A stretch of 64,000 nt of DNA from Phycisphaerales bacterium. GTDB taxonomy: Bacteria; Planctomycetota; Phycisphaerae; Phycisphaerales; UBA1924. The stretch is taken from NCBI GenBank assembly GCA_035627955.1, contig DASPKU010000019.1:62001-126000 (forward strand), written 5' to 3'. Made by a program: the position numbers and the translations under genes. Under the pieces are notes generated by a model. The model saw nothing but the letters and a program-made list of their open reading frames with translations, did not search any database and was not told the origin of the DNA. Below, in pieces: positions 1 to 8,699 of this stretch. Numbering within the stretch: position 1 is the stretch's first letter; every line of letters starts with the position of its first letter.

Positions 1-220
<220 letters not shown>

Positions 221-403
221 TACCAACCAGCCGTCGCGGTCCCCGCGATCGGTCTGGCGTGGCACTGACCTTGCACGCTGCACTTGATTGACGATTGGTT
301 TGATACAAAGTCTCTGCAACATGTTCATCCGTCCGGTTTGCCCCTCGGTCGCTGTACCGCGGGGTCGACTGGACGCGGCGCCGAAAGGCGTCCCGTCCGG
401 TTT

Positions 404-509
404 GTCGGTGAACATGAGCGCTGGGAAACACCTGTTCCCATCCCGAACACAGCAGTTAAGCCAGCGCTGCCGATGATACTGCACTGCGGGAAAGTAGGTC
501 ATCGCCGAC
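404..509 (+). rRNA. rrf: 5S ribosomal RNA
   Basis: The core GGGAAACACCTGTTCCCATC followed by CCGAACACAG is the universal 5S loop A/B/C region, and GAAAGTAGG is the 3' helix IV/V region. The termini GTCGGTG (404) and CGCCGAC (503-509) pair as helix I, which sets both ends and gives about 106 nt. It lies about 180 bp after the 23S 3' end and is followed directly by a terminator. Confidence 0.95.
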
Positions 510-513
510 TTTT

Positions 514-549
514 GGGCTCCTTCGAGGTAAACCTCAAGGAGCCCTTTTT
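514..549 (+). terminator. Rho-independent terminator of the rRNA operon
   Basis: GGGCTCCTT (514-522) pairs with AAGGAGCCC (536-544), with an inner GAGG/CCTC extension around a short loop, followed by five T residues (545-549). It begins 4 nt after the 5S helix I end. This is a classical intrinsic terminator. Confidence 0.93.
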
Positions 550-579
550 CGTTTTTGCACTCTTCGCCCGCGCGCGGCC

Positions 580-1653
580 ATGCAGCCCCACGACCTCACC
601 AAGCTCGACGACCTGCTGCACGACTCGCGCCTCCGCCGGGTCCACTCCCCCCGTCCAGATCAGCTCGAGCTCACGTTCCACGCCCTCCGCGCCGCCGCGG
701 GCGCTGTCATAGAGGCACCGGTGCTGATCCGCTTCGACCAGCTCCGGGCCGTGGGGCTCGGCTACGACACCAACCCAGCAGTCAGGCCATCCCAGCTGCG
801 CCTGGCCACCCGCCCGCGCGCGGAGGACCTCGCCCGCTGGCCCGGCGTTGAGGCCGACTGCTTCGCTACAGGCAACGTGACCACCCACGGCCACAGCCTC
901 ATCGATGACCTCCTGCTCGGCACTCCAGAGGACTTCACCACGGCACCAGTCCGGATCTCCTTCCTCTTCGAGCAGCCCTGGCGGGCCGGCGGCGAACATG
1001 TCGAGGTCGATCTGAACATCGCGGCCGGCGCGATAAGTGCCATCGCCGACGGGGCTGAGCTCCCGGTAGATACTTGGGAGCGCCAGTACGACGAGTGGTG
1101 GCGCCTCTGGTCATCTGAGTGGGAGAAGCCCGAGGGCCCCGACCACCCCGACCTCGCCGCCGCGATCCCCGGCGGCAAGCCCGATGCACGCCCACCCACG
1201 CCGCCTCCGGACCAGCCCGCCTTCGAGGTGAGCGCGGACGAACTCCCCGCGGAACTCGCGGCCCCGCTCCGCGACTGGTACGAGGGCTCAGTCACCCAAG
1301 ACTGGCACCGCGTGGCAGCGTCCTACCTGAACATCTGCATATCGGCCGAGTCCCGTGCCAATGACCTCGAGCAAACTGCGGTCTCGCTCCAGAGCTGGCC
1401 GTTCGCGCGGATGATCGATGACTGGTGGATCGAGGGCAAGGCCGCGTGCGTCGCCGTGCGCGGCATCGAGCACTCGGCGGGTGACGATGGCGGCGAGGCA
1501 CTCGAATCGGTGTGGACCTTCAGCCTGGTGCAGACCCACGGCGCTTGGAAGATCCGCACCCACATGCAGGGCTGGCCCGCCTACCGCTCCGCGAAGCGCA
1601 TCGCATGGTGGAGGAAGCCATGGAAGCGCCGCTGGCCGACGCGGGTGAAGTGA
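580..1653 (+). CDS. Hypothetical protein with NTF2/SnoaL-like C-terminal region
   Basis: 357-residue soluble protein with no signal peptide or membrane segment. Residues 1-165 form a region I do not recognise. A proline-rich linker (about 185-215) leads to a C-terminal stretch (about 228-335) rich in Trp and Asp, with alternating helix and strand character (DWYEGSVTQDWHRVAASYLN ... VWTFSLVQTHGAWKIRTHM) that resembles NTF2/SnoaL-fold proteins. That fold assignment is inference. The ATG is only about 30 bp after the rRNA terminator, so there is little room for a separate promoter and read-through could contribute. Strong GC3 bias supports real coding. Confidence 0.72.
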   Translation: MQPHDLTKLDDLLHDSRLRRVHSPRPDQLELTFHALRAAAGAVIEAPVLIRFDQLRAVGLGYDTNPAVRPSQLRLATRPRAEDLARWPGVEADCFATGNVTTHGHSLIDDLLLGTPEDFTTAPVRISFLFEQPWRAGGEHVEVDLNIAAGAISAIADGAELPVDTWERQYDEWWRLWSSEWEKPEGPDHPDLAAAIPGGKPDARPPTPPPDQPAFEVSADELPAELAAPLRDWYEGSVTQDWHRVAASYLNICISAESRANDLEQTAVSLQSWPFARMIDDWWIEGKAACVAVRGIEHSAGDDGGEALESVWTFSLVQTHGAWKIRTHMQGWPAYRSAKRIAWWRKPWKRRWPTRVK

Positions 1654-1705
1654 TCAAACCCGATGACCCGGTGTGGCGTGTCGAACCGGCGCGGGCGCCC
1701 CGCAG

Positions 1706-1711
1706 TATCAT
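1706..1711 (+). promoter_or_regulatory. Putative -10 box (TATCAT) for a leaderless transcript
   Basis: TATCAT ends 6 nt before the ATG at 1718. No Shine-Dalgarno precedes that ATG, which fits transcription starting at or next to the start codon. It also supports 1718 rather than an earlier in-frame start. Confidence 0.4.
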
Positions 1712-1717
1712 GCCAAT

Positions 1718-2227
1718 ATGAAGCTCGCCGCGGTTGAGGCGGTTGCCCGAGTGCTGAACGAGGCGGGGGTTCCGTTCCTGGTTGTGGGCGGGCTGGCCGT
1801 GATCGCTCACGGATACGTGCGAACCACCCAAGATATCGATCTGGTGATCCGCCTCGAGCCGAGTGCAATTAGGAGGGCTTTCGCGGCGTTGCTGACGATC
1901 GGCTACCGACCCACGGTTCCAGTCACAGGTGAGCAGTTCGCGGATGTTCGCCAACGTGAGGGTTGGGCGCGCGACAAGGGAATGACGGTGCTGAGCTTTT
2001 TCAGCGACCATTTCCGCGGCGTGTTGCTCGACGTGTTCATAACCGAGCCTTTCGACTTCGAGGCGGAGTATGCCGCCGCCAAGGTGGACGAGGTTGCGTC
2101 GGGTGTGCCGGTAAGGGTGGTGCGGCTGACGACGCTCATCAATCTCAAGCGGGCCGCGGGGCGTCCTCAGGATCTGGCCGATATCGCGGAGTTGGAGCAG
2201 ATCGAAAGGGAGCAGCGGGATGGATGA
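1718..2227 (+). CDS. Nucleotidyltransferase-fold protein (AbiEii/MNT-like)
   Basis: 169-residue soluble protein. Near the N-terminus it has GGLAVIAHGYVRTTQDIDLV, the GG...DxD pattern of the minimal/AbiEii-type nucleotidyltransferase fold, which binds a metal-nucleotide in that loop. The family modifies protein or RNA targets or acts as the toxin half of toxin-antitoxin pairs; the substrate here is unknown. The start at 1718 is chosen because MKLAAVEAVARVL begins the conserved fold and a TATCAT box lies 6 nt upstream. The last 8 bases overlap the next small gene in another frame, indicating translational coupling with 2220-2426. Confidence 0.8.
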   Translation: MKLAAVEAVARVLNEAGVPFLVVGGLAVIAHGYVRTTQDIDLVIRLEPSAIRRAFAALLTIGYRPTVPVTGEQFADVRQREGWARDKGMTVLSFFSDHFRGVLLDVFITEPFDFEAEYAAAKVDEVASGVPVRVVRLTTLINLKRAAGRPQDLADIAELEQIEREQRDG

Positions 2228-2426
2228 GGAGGTCGATTGGTCTCTGACCACCTTTGAAGGCGCCCGGCGGGCGCAACGTCGCGAGAGCGCCAAGCTCACG
2301 CTGCGTGAGAAGATCATCGCAGTGGAGGAGATGGTGGAACTCGCCCGCCGGCTCCAGGGTCAACGGACTCATTCGGGACCGTCACCCGAGGTCGCGCCAG
2401 CACCTGAAGGGAAGAAGTCGGAGTAG
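2220..2426 (+). CDS. Small charged protein coupled to the nucleotidyltransferase
   Basis: 68 residues, highly charged and predicted helical in the middle (REKIIAVEEMVELARRLQGQ), with no membrane segment. It overlaps the upstream nucleotidyltransferase gene by 8 bp, so the two are probably co-translated. No family is recognised. Small partners of such nucleotidyltransferases are often antitoxins or substrate adaptors, so a two-gene toxin-antitoxin-like module is possible but unproven. It ends 2 bp before the convergent aminotransferase gene. Confidence 0.6.
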   Translation: MDEEVDWSLTTFEGARRAQRRESAKLTLREKIIAVEEMVELARRLQGQRTHSGPSPEVAPAPEGKKSE

Positions 2427-2428
2427 GG

Positions 2429-3328
2429 TCACAGCCGCGCGCTGTTGGAATTGCTCCACTCGCGACTGATCGCATCCACCAGCACCTTCAGCAGCTTCAC
2501 AGCGACCGGCCCCGCCTTGCCGCCGCACAGCTCGCGCCCGTCGAGGCGGGTGATGCTCGTGATCATCGTGAGTGTGCCGACGGCGATCACCTCGCTCGCC
2601 CGTTGCAGCTCGCCCGTGGTCACCGAGCGGTCGGAAATCGCCAGTTCCTGCCGCGCCGCCTCCTCCAGCAGGATGTCGCGCGTGACGCCGGCGAGGAACG
2701 AGGTGCTGCCCAAGCTGGGCGTCGCGATCTCGGCGGTTCCGTCCGCGCGCGGGAGCACCACCACCACGTTGGCCGAGGTTGTCTCGGCGAGCAGCCCGTC
2801 GCGGACGAGCACGGCGTCATCGTGCCCGCGCTCGTTGGCCTCGATGACATTCAGCACACCGCCCATGAGGGCAATGGACTTGATGTGGCCGCGGAGCCAA
2901 CGGGTGTCCTCGAGTATCACTGCCGACTTGGTCGGCGGCAGGTTCGGCGGCTCGTAGGTCGCGAGCGGAGGAGTGGGGGAGCAGTAGCCGAACACAGTCG
3001 GCCGCATGCTGCCGGGCTTGCGGGCGCGGACCGGGTCGCTCGGCCCCGGCGTGCCGCGCGTCACCTGCCAGTAGATGAAGCAGTCGTCCATCTTGTTCGC
3101 CGCGAGCAGCTGTGCTGTGAGCGGCGCTAAGGCCGCGGCGTCCCAGTCGATCCGTGCCTCGCGCAGCCCCGCCCGCATGCGGGCGATGTGACGGTCCATC
3201 GCGACTACATGCCCGTCGAAGGCGCGGAGCCCCTCGTAGATGCCGTCGCCAAAGACGAAACCGCGGTCGAAGACGGACACCTTGGCTTCGGTGTGGGGCA
3301 GGAGCTGGCCGTCGAGGTGGACGAGCAT
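2429..3328 (-). CDS. Class IV PLP-dependent aminotransferase (D-amino-acid / branched-chain type)
   Basis: 299-residue cytosolic enzyme of fold-type IV aminotransferases, which move amino groups between amino acids and 2-oxo acids through pyridoxal phosphate. The start matches the family (VFDRGFVFGDGIYEGLR at 19-35). The Schiff-base lysine is K150 in RGHIKSIAL. The glutamate contacting the cofactor is in LLAETTSANVV, and the phosphate-binding GTLTMI region is near the end. D-alanine, branched-chain or 4-amino-4-deoxychorismate lyase-like activity cannot be separated by eye; HIKSIALMGGVLN most resembles D-amino-acid aminotransferases. The whole 5' leader is an octanucleotide array (3333-3440) starting 5 bp before the ATG, with no Shine-Dalgarno. 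Confidence 0.85.
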   Translation of the reverse strand: MLVHLDGQLLPHTEAKVSVFDRGFVFGDGIYEGLRAFDGHVVAMDRHIARMRAGLREARIDWDAAALAPLTAQLLAANKMDDCFIYWQVTRGTPGPSDPVRARKPGSMRPTVFGYCSPTPPLATYEPPNLPPTKSAVILEDTRWLRGHIKSIALMGGVLNVIEANERGHDDAVLVRDGLLAETTSANVVVVLPRADGTAEIATPSLGSTSFLAGVTRDILLEEAARQELAISDRSVTTGELQRASEVIAVGTLTMITSITRLDGRELCGGKAGPVAVKLLKVLVDAISREWSNSNSARL

Positions 3329-3332
3329 GGGG

Positions 3333-3440
3333 GAAGTGACGGAGTGACGAAGTGACGAAGTGACGCAGTGACGCAGTGACGAAGTGACGAAGTGACGAAG
3401 TGACGAAGTGACGAAGTGACGAAGTGACGAAGTGACGCAG
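3333..3440. repeat. Octanucleotide tandem array, AGTGACGA family, 13 units
   Basis: GTGAC recurs every 8 bp at 3336, 3344, 3352 and so on to 3432, with unit GTGACGAA and minor changes (GTGACGGA, GTGACGCA). It fills the 5' leader of the aminotransferase gene on the minus strand, ending 5 bp from its ATG. Because 8 is not a multiple of 3, any read-through would repeat every 24 bp. The same family, mixed with AGTGGCGA units, recurs at 59492-59555. Confidence 0.9.
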
Positions 3441-3634
3441 CAGGATGTTCAGTCGCCAGAGTGCTTTGTATCGGCAGGTCGGTGCCCTCCGGCGCACAGT
3501 TCGGCACCGCCCCGCGCCTGCAGCATGTATGAGCGCAGGTTCCGCTCCCGCTTGCACTTGCCGCCTTCATCCCAGCTGGTGGCAAACAGGTCATGAAACC
3601 GTGAGGTACTCTGTTCCAGCGACAGGAGACCTTC

Positions 3635-4384
3635 ATGCCCGCAACGACCGCACCCGCCCAGCCCAAGCCCGGCAACGGTTCCCAGCACACCCCCGTCCGC
3701 CTCTACGACGAGTCCGGCGAGGACCTGCTGCGGTCCGAGCTCTTCCCGGACCGGGTCACCCTGCTGCCGGGCGAGCCAGGCAAGGTCGTGCCGCAGTCCC
3801 GCATCCGCATCCTCTGGGGCCAGGACCTGCTCCGCGACCTCATCGACGGCCGCTACCGCACCGTTGTCTGCGGCGTGAACGACACGGATAACTCCCACGG
3901 CATCATCGCCCAGCTCGTCGAGCTCATGGCGACGAGCCAGTGGTCCAGCAAGGCCGTGACAAGTTACGCCAAGATGTTCCAGGACAGCGTCGGGGTGCAC
4001 GCGGCCACCGACCGCGAGCCCTACGTGCTCAAGTTCGATCTTGACTCCATCCTCATCCTCGCGATCCTGCGGCCCAAGAAGAAGGACCACTTCTCGCTCG
4101 AGGACCTCTCCCGCGGTTTCCGCACCGTGAGCAAGATGATCGGCGACCGGCGCGACCGCTGGCCCGCGGCCGCGGTGAGCTTCCTCAACGCCAAGGCCAA
4201 CCGTCTCTTGGGCCCTGACGGTAGAGAGCCCGCGTTCGAGACCGTGCTCCAGACCATGTTCGACGCTGGCTTCCGCGGCGACGTCTACACCGCCCCCGCC
4301 ATGTGGCGCTTCGGGCATGTGGGCGTCTTCCCCAGCTACCCCTTCCCCGAGAGCCTCGAGCGGATGCGCGGCGGCAGCTCGTAA
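3635..4384 (+). CDS. Conserved hypothetical protein
   Basis: 249-residue soluble protein. ACAGGAGA is a clear ribosome-binding site 7 nt before the ATG. The N-terminus is disordered (PATTAPAQPKPG). The rest is mixed alpha/beta with VTLLPGEPGKVVPQSRIRIL at about 41-60, then VVCGVNDTDNSHGIIAQLVE and a C-terminal PSYPFPESLERM. I recognise no catalytic motif. The composition and absence of signal or membrane segments indicate a cytoplasmic protein. It is convergent with the lipoprotein gene at 4403. Confidence 0.75.
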   Translation: MPATTAPAQPKPGNGSQHTPVRLYDESGEDLLRSELFPDRVTLLPGEPGKVVPQSRIRILWGQDLLRDLIDGRYRTVVCGVNDTDNSHGIIAQLVELMATSQWSSKAVTSYAKMFQDSVGVHAATDREPYVLKFDLDSILILAILRPKKKDHFSLEDLSRGFRTVSKMIGDRRDRWPAAAVSFLNAKANRLLGPDGREPAFETVLQTMFDAGFRGDVYTAPAMWRFGHVGVFPSYPFPESLERMRGGSS

Positions 4385-4402
4385 GCGGGCTCGCGCGGCC
4401 GA

Positions 4403-4924
4403 TCAGCCCTGAATTGCGAACTCATCCTGGAGCACCTGCTCGCCGTCCGCGCCCGGCGTCCGCATGGTTACGCGGATCTTAATGAACTCCTTCTGCGCGG
4501 TGTCGGCGATCCACGTGGGCGCCACCAGCGGCACGCGGTACGTCCGCGTCGCCATGTCGAACCGTTTGGTGTTCGCCTCCGGCAGGTTCATCCCCTCCAC
4601 GTCCCACGCGAGCTCCTGCGTCTCGGTCCCGGGCAGCACGCCGCCGGGCCGGTACAGCTCCACGTGCACGTTTCCCAATCCCTTCACCGAGTCCCCGTAC
4701 CGGTCCAGCAGCTCAAAGTGCAGGATCAGCTGCGCGTTCTCCGGCGCCTCACCCTCGCGCTCCCAGCCCGGGTCGATGTGCGTCAGCGGGTGGATGCGCA
4801 GGGCCGTCGGCGCGAACGGGTACGCCGTGATCACGCCGGCCTCCACGGGCAGGTCAGGCTGCGACCGCTGCCCCATGCAGCCGGTGAGGGACAACAGGAG
4901 CACCGCCCCCATCACGCCCCTCAT
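4403..4924 (-). CDS. Lipoprotein, hypothetical
   Basis: 173-residue predicted lipoprotein. The start at 4924 is chosen because MRGVMGAVLLLSLTGC is a lipoprotein signal with lipobox LTGC; an earlier in-frame ATG would add a non-signal N-terminus. The mature part is beta-rich (LILHFELLDRYGDSVKGLGN, VHVELYRPGG), suggesting a periplasmic or outer-membrane beta-sandwich. No named family is recognised. It is followed on the same strand by two secreted dockerin proteins' region, though it is read from the opposite side of the 3635-4384 gene. Confidence 0.75.
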   Translation of the reverse strand: MRGVMGAVLLLSLTGCMGQRSQPDLPVEAGVITAYPFAPTALRIHPLTHIDPGWEREGEAPENAQLILHFELLDRYGDSVKGLGNVHVELYRPGGVLPGTETQELAWDVEGMNLPEANTKRFDMATRTYRVPLVAPTWIADTAQKEFIKIRVTMRTPGADGEQVLQDEFAIQG

Positions 4925-5007
4925 CACACCGCCAGCCACTCGGCCAAGTTCAGGAACGAGCATGCCGGATCGTAGGGCGTCAACGCGGCACCACCGGCAC
5001 GCGCAGC

Positions 5008-6297
5008 TCAGCACGCATGCCCACCCAGCACCCTGAAGAACGACTCGATGTCCTGGTCTGTGCCCGCGTCGCCATCGCCGTTGAAGTCAGCAGTGGGGAA
5101 GCACGACCCGCAGCAGTTCCCGCCCAGGCACGCGAAGAACACCTCAATGTCCTGGTCCGTGCCGGTGTCCCCGTCGTTGTTGAAGTCGGCGGTGGCGCAC
5201 AGGCGATCCGGCAGTGTCAGAACGAATCCCCGAGCCTGGCCATTGAGAAATCCATTCCCGGCGATGACCCGGCCATTGGCGCTCACGCCCCGGGCTCGTC
5301 GAAGGTCCCAGCCCGTCAGATCGATCCCGATCGCGGGCAGGTACCGGTTGAGGTCAACCGCCCCGAGGTTATCCGTCCAGATCACCGCGGCAGTCACCTG
5401 GTTCTGAACCGGCACCGCCGGGTTGTTCGTATGGCAGCGGCCAACGATGACGCTTCCATCGTCACTGACTCCGAGCGCCAGGCACGCCCTGAGCTCCAGA
5501 TCAGGTCCGGCCGTCACGGGGAGCTCGATCGCTGTCGGCAGCTCCTGACCCAGCCCGCCGAAAGTCCACCGCCACGCCCGCGTCTGCTGCCCCGGGATGC
5601 CACTCCATCCCACCATCGTCAGACCATCCGGGGTCAACGCTTCGCCCGAGCCGCTTTCGGTGAAGTGGTGAGCCACCCCGTCCACCCAGCGCGTGGCTCC
5701 GGCGCTGCTCCTCCCCCCGATCACGCGCCCGTCCTCGCTGACGCACATGGCCCACGCGTTCGCGCCAGGGAGCGTCTGGAACCCGCCCGTCGCCGTCCAG
5801 CGGAAGGCGAAGCTCGGAATGACGAATCCCACCACGGTCGTTCCATCGCGGCTCACGCTCTGCACCCGTGGCTGATCCGACGACCCGATCGACGGGAACT
5901 GGAACCCCGCCGGTGTCCGCAGCGTGAACGCGCCGTCATACCCGAAGCCCGCCGCGACTTGCCCGTTCCCGCTCACAGCATGGAAAGTCGCATGCAGCCG
6001 GTTCGCTGGAAACCCCGCGGGCGTAACCGTGCCACCCTGCACCGTCCACTCGATGGGCTTGGCATTGACTAACAACGTCACCGAGTTCGTGTACCCGCAG
6101 TAGCCCACCACTTTGGACCCGTCCGGGGTGACTGCTTCACCCGACGACTGGAGCAGGTTCGGCAGCGGCAGCAGCGGGATCTCCCTGATCCCGACCTGCC
6201 CCGCGGCCACGCTCACCACGCCAAGGTGCGCGCACGCCAGCGCCGCAGCGGTGATCCGCCCGTTCCTCGCCCCGGTGTTCCTTCTCGCAATCCGCAA
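5008..6297 (-). CDS. Secreted HAF-repeat protein with C-terminal GC-type dockerin
   Basis: About 429 residues. The start is a TTG at 6297, preceded by GGGGA; no in-frame ATG lies between the upstream gene's stop and the signal sequence. A signal-like segment (GRITAAALACAHLGVVSVAAGQ) is followed by HAF/beta-propeller-type repeats such as AVTPDGSKVVGYCGY, AVSGNGQVAAGFGYD, SVSRDGTTVVGFVI and GVSDDGSVIVGRCH, each about 45-50 residues apart. The last 60 residues hold two calcium loops, DFNNDGDTGTDQDIEVFF and DFNGDGDAGTDQDIESFF, separated by a CLGGNCC loop and ending in LGGHAC. The protein is probably exported and surface-attached through this tail. It lies 29 bp downstream of a second dockerin gene on the same strand. 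Confidence 0.82.
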   Translation of the reverse strand: MRIARRNTGARNGRITAAALACAHLGVVSVAAGQVGIREIPLLPLPNLLQSSGEAVTPDGSKVVGYCGYTNSVTLLVNAKPIEWTVQGGTVTPAGFPANRLHATFHAVSGNGQVAAGFGYDGAFTLRTPAGFQFPSIGSSDQPRVQSVSRDGTTVVGFVIPSFAFRWTATGGFQTLPGANAWAMCVSEDGRVIGGRSSAGATRWVDGVAHHFTESGSGEALTPDGLTMVGWSGIPGQQTRAWRWTFGGLGQELPTAIELPVTAGPDLELRACLALGVSDDGSVIVGRCHTNNPAVPVQNQVTAAVIWTDNLGAVDLNRYLPAIGIDLTGWDLRRARGVSANGRVIAGNGFLNGQARGFVLTLPDRLCATADFNNDGDTGTDQDIEVFFACLGGNCCGSCFPTADFNGDGDAGTDQDIESFFRVLGGHAC

Positions 6298-6326
6298 AAT
6301 ATCCCCACATTCCGGGCGTCTGCCCC

Positions 6327-8582
6327 TCAGCACCCACTGCCCCCTAGCACCCGGAAGAACGCCTCGATGTCCTGGTCCGTTCCCGCGTCGCCGTCCGCGT
6401 TGAAGTCCTGCGGCCCGCAGGTCGCGCAGCACGTCCCGCCGATGCACGCGAAGAACGCCTCGATGTCCTGGTCGGTCCCGACGTCTCCGTCGCCGTTGAA
6501 GTCCGCCGTGCACCCCACCAGCACCCGCGCCGGAGCGCTCGTCTCCGCCGCGCAAGCGTTCGACACGCGGCAACGGTACTCGGCCATGTCCCCCGCCTCG
6601 AGCCCGGTGATCACCAGCGTGTCGGTGTGCGCCCCGCTCACGCGCGGACCATCCTCCAGCGGCTCGCCGTTCCGCAGCCACCGGTACGTCAGCACCCCGC
6701 CGCCCTTGGCGATGATGAACAGCTCCGCGGCGTCACCCGCCCGCGCCGTCACATCAACCGGCTGCACGGCCACCGCGGCGGGGCCCGTCGCGAACTTCCA
6801 CGTATCCCGCGTCAGGTACCGTGCGTCAAAGGGCGCCATCCCTCGCCCGCCGTGCATGACCGTGCGCTCGCTCAGGGTGTCGCGCGACGTACCGGCGAGC
6901 GTCCGCCCGAGCGGGCCGCGCTCGTTCAACTCCGCCCAGTTCGTCGCCTGCGAACCAAGGAAGTAGGTGCGGTTGGGGAAGTTACCCCCGCCTGATGGCG
7001 GGTTGAGCCCACCAAACAGCAGCAGGCCGCCCAATCGCCCGTTGTACACCAATGTCGGCGTAGTCCGCGCGGTTGGGATCAGGGTGAACCCACTCCAGGT
7101 GCTGCCCACGAGCCTATAGGTAGGAGAAGAGCCGTTGGAAAACCCCGCACCGATGAGCTGACCACGCACAGGCTCGAACTCAAAGCCGCCGTAACCGGCC
7201 GGGGCCAAGATCCCTGTTCCGACCCACGCGGCCCCATTCCACGCGAGCGTTGAGCCGCCGCTCTGATTGTGGAACAGCAGCTGCGAAGTCGCCGCGTTCC
7301 AGTCCATTGCCCCGTAGGGGCCGATGGCCTGTGCCGCACCGATCGCGTTCCATGTCTCGCCGTCGTACGACCAGGTCCGCGAGTCACCACCGAAGGAGCC
7401 CGCCAGAACCAACCCACCGATCCCCGGGTGGAACTCCATCACGCCGCCCGTGCGTGCCCCGGGCGTGTGCGTCCCGCGCTGCTTCCATGTGTCCCCGCGC
7501 AGCTCCCACACCGCGTCGTCGTAGACCCCCGCCGCGACCTCGCCGCCGGTCACCACGCTCACGCCCCGCACAGGACCGAACGCCACCGCCGGCCCGTCGG
7601 CCCCGATCGGCCCCGGCCGCTCGAGGGGCAAGAACGCGACTTCATCCAGCAGCCATGAGCTCACGCGACGGTTGTCGGGGGAAATCCCGCCCATCACCAG
7701 CAGACGCCCGTCCGGCAGCACCTCAGCGGCCAAGCGGTCCGCACCTGCTGGTGGCGAGGAAACCACCATCCCTGCCGGCAGCCCGGTTACCTGCGTCCAG
7801 CCTGCGTCGCTGAGCTCCCACAGCGTCAGAACCCCGACGGTGCCGAACCCCATGACCCGCCCGCGCGAGGGCACGAAACAAATCTCCCGTGGGTTGTTGA
7901 ACATGGTCGACCCGATCGGGTTGAACGCGGTTCCATCCCATTCCAGCGTGCTGTCGGCGCGTGTGATGATCATCTTCCCGCGGATCGGGTCGTACGCCGC
8001 GTCGAGCGGCGTGCCGGTGGCCGGCGGGGTGGTCGAACTGCTGTGCAGCGACCAGGCCGCGCCGTTCCATCGGTAGATCTGAACCGCGGCCCCGCCCGTG
8101 TCGGGCACGAACAGCACCATCCCCACGCCCGGCATGTACTCCAGCGCCGAGCTCGTGTTCACCGCCGGCGCGGACGCGTGCTGCGTCCACACGCTGCCGT
8201 CCCACTCCCACGTGATCAGCGGGTTGGGCGTCGGTGTGGTCGGCATCGTCCCGCCGACCAGCACCGTCCGCTGGCGCGGCGGGTCGTAGGCCAGCAGCCC
8301 GTTCATCCGCGCGGGCGGCCCATCGAGGGTGCGGAACACCCACCGCGTGCCGTCGTGCTCCCATGTCTCGCTCGAGAACGTGCCCGGCGAGTTGAGCACG
8401 GCCGCGGAGGCCCCGCCGAACAGCACGGTCATGCCGCGCCCGGTATCGAGGCTCATCGCCGGGCTCAAACGCGGCGACGGATCACCGATCGCCGCCCACC
8501 CCGTGCAGTCCTGCGCGACCGCCACGCCCGCGCACGCGAGGACCGCCGCCGCCGCTGCAATAAAACCGTTCCGCACGTGCAT
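6327..8582 (-). CDS. Secreted kelch-like / Ig-like protein with C-terminal GC-type dockerin
   Basis: 751 residues. The start at 8582 follows AGAGGGGAG (ribosome-binding site) and gives a textbook signal peptide (MHVRNGFIAAAAAVLACAGV-AVAQ). Residues about 30-590 carry repeated W-x-WDG/x-LVVFGG motifs (TWEHDGTRWVFRT, VLFGGASAA, TWEWDGSVWTQH), which is kelch-type beta-propeller architecture. An Ig-like domain (about 598-690) contains the YRCRVSNACAAE strand. The tail has DFNGDGDVGTDQDIEAFF ... CIGGTCC ... DFNADGDAGTDQDIEAFF and ends LGGSGC. It probably acts outside the cytoplasm as a binding or adhesion protein. It may be transcribed together with 5008-6297. Confidence 0.85.
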   Translation of the reverse strand: MHVRNGFIAAAAAVLACAGVAVAQDCTGWAAIGDPSPRLSPAMSLDTGRGMTVLFGGASAAVLNSPGTFSSETWEHDGTRWVFRTLDGPPARMNGLLAYDPPRQRTVLVGGTMPTTPTPNPLITWEWDGSVWTQHASAPAVNTSSALEYMPGVGMVLFVPDTGGAAVQIYRWNGAAWSLHSSSTTPPATGTPLDAAYDPIRGKMIITRADSTLEWDGTAFNPIGSTMFNNPREICFVPSRGRVMGFGTVGVLTLWELSDAGWTQVTGLPAGMVVSSPPAGADRLAAEVLPDGRLLVMGGISPDNRRVSSWLLDEVAFLPLERPGPIGADGPAVAFGPVRGVSVVTGGEVAAGVYDDAVWELRGDTWKQRGTHTPGARTGGVMEFHPGIGGLVLAGSFGGDSRTWSYDGETWNAIGAAQAIGPYGAMDWNAATSQLLFHNQSGGSTLAWNGAAWVGTGILAPAGYGGFEFEPVRGQLIGAGFSNGSSPTYRLVGSTWSGFTLIPTARTTPTLVYNGRLGGLLLFGGLNPPSGGGNFPNRTYFLGSQATNWAELNERGPLGRTLAGTSRDTLSERTVMHGGRGMAPFDARYLTRDTWKFATGPAAVAVQPVDVTARAGDAAELFIIAKGGGVLTYRWLRNGEPLEDGPRVSGAHTDTLVITGLEAGDMAEYRCRVSNACAAETSAPARVLVGCTADFNGDGDVGTDQDIEAFFACIGGTCCATCGPQDFNADGDAGTDQDIEAFFRVLGGSGC

Positions 8583-8685
8583 GCTCCCCTCTAGAAAACC
8601 GCAGCATACCGCCCCCTCCCGCGAAGCAATAGACCTTCTGCTGCCTGTCGCAACGACCCGGCCCCGGCACACCCCGCCACGCCCC

Positions 8686-8691
8686 TAAACT
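8686..8691 (+). promoter_or_regulatory. Putative -10 box (TAAACT) for leaderless trpS mRNA
   Basis: TAAACT lies 8 nt before the trpS ATG at 8700. The intervening CCCGCCCA contains no Shine-Dalgarno. The same spacing recurs upstream of many genes in the window. Confidence 0.42.
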
Positions 8692-8699
8692 CCCGCCCA

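Noticed and set aside
221-403. Possible tRNA in the 23S-5S spacer
   Set aside because: I found no TTCGA arm with matching acceptor stem. Only a short GC hairpin (CCGTCGCGG region) is present.
4924-5014. Longer start for the lipoprotein gene
   Set aside because: The added 30 residues would hide the lipoprotein signal (LLLSLTGC) and overlap the end of the neighbouring dockerin gene.
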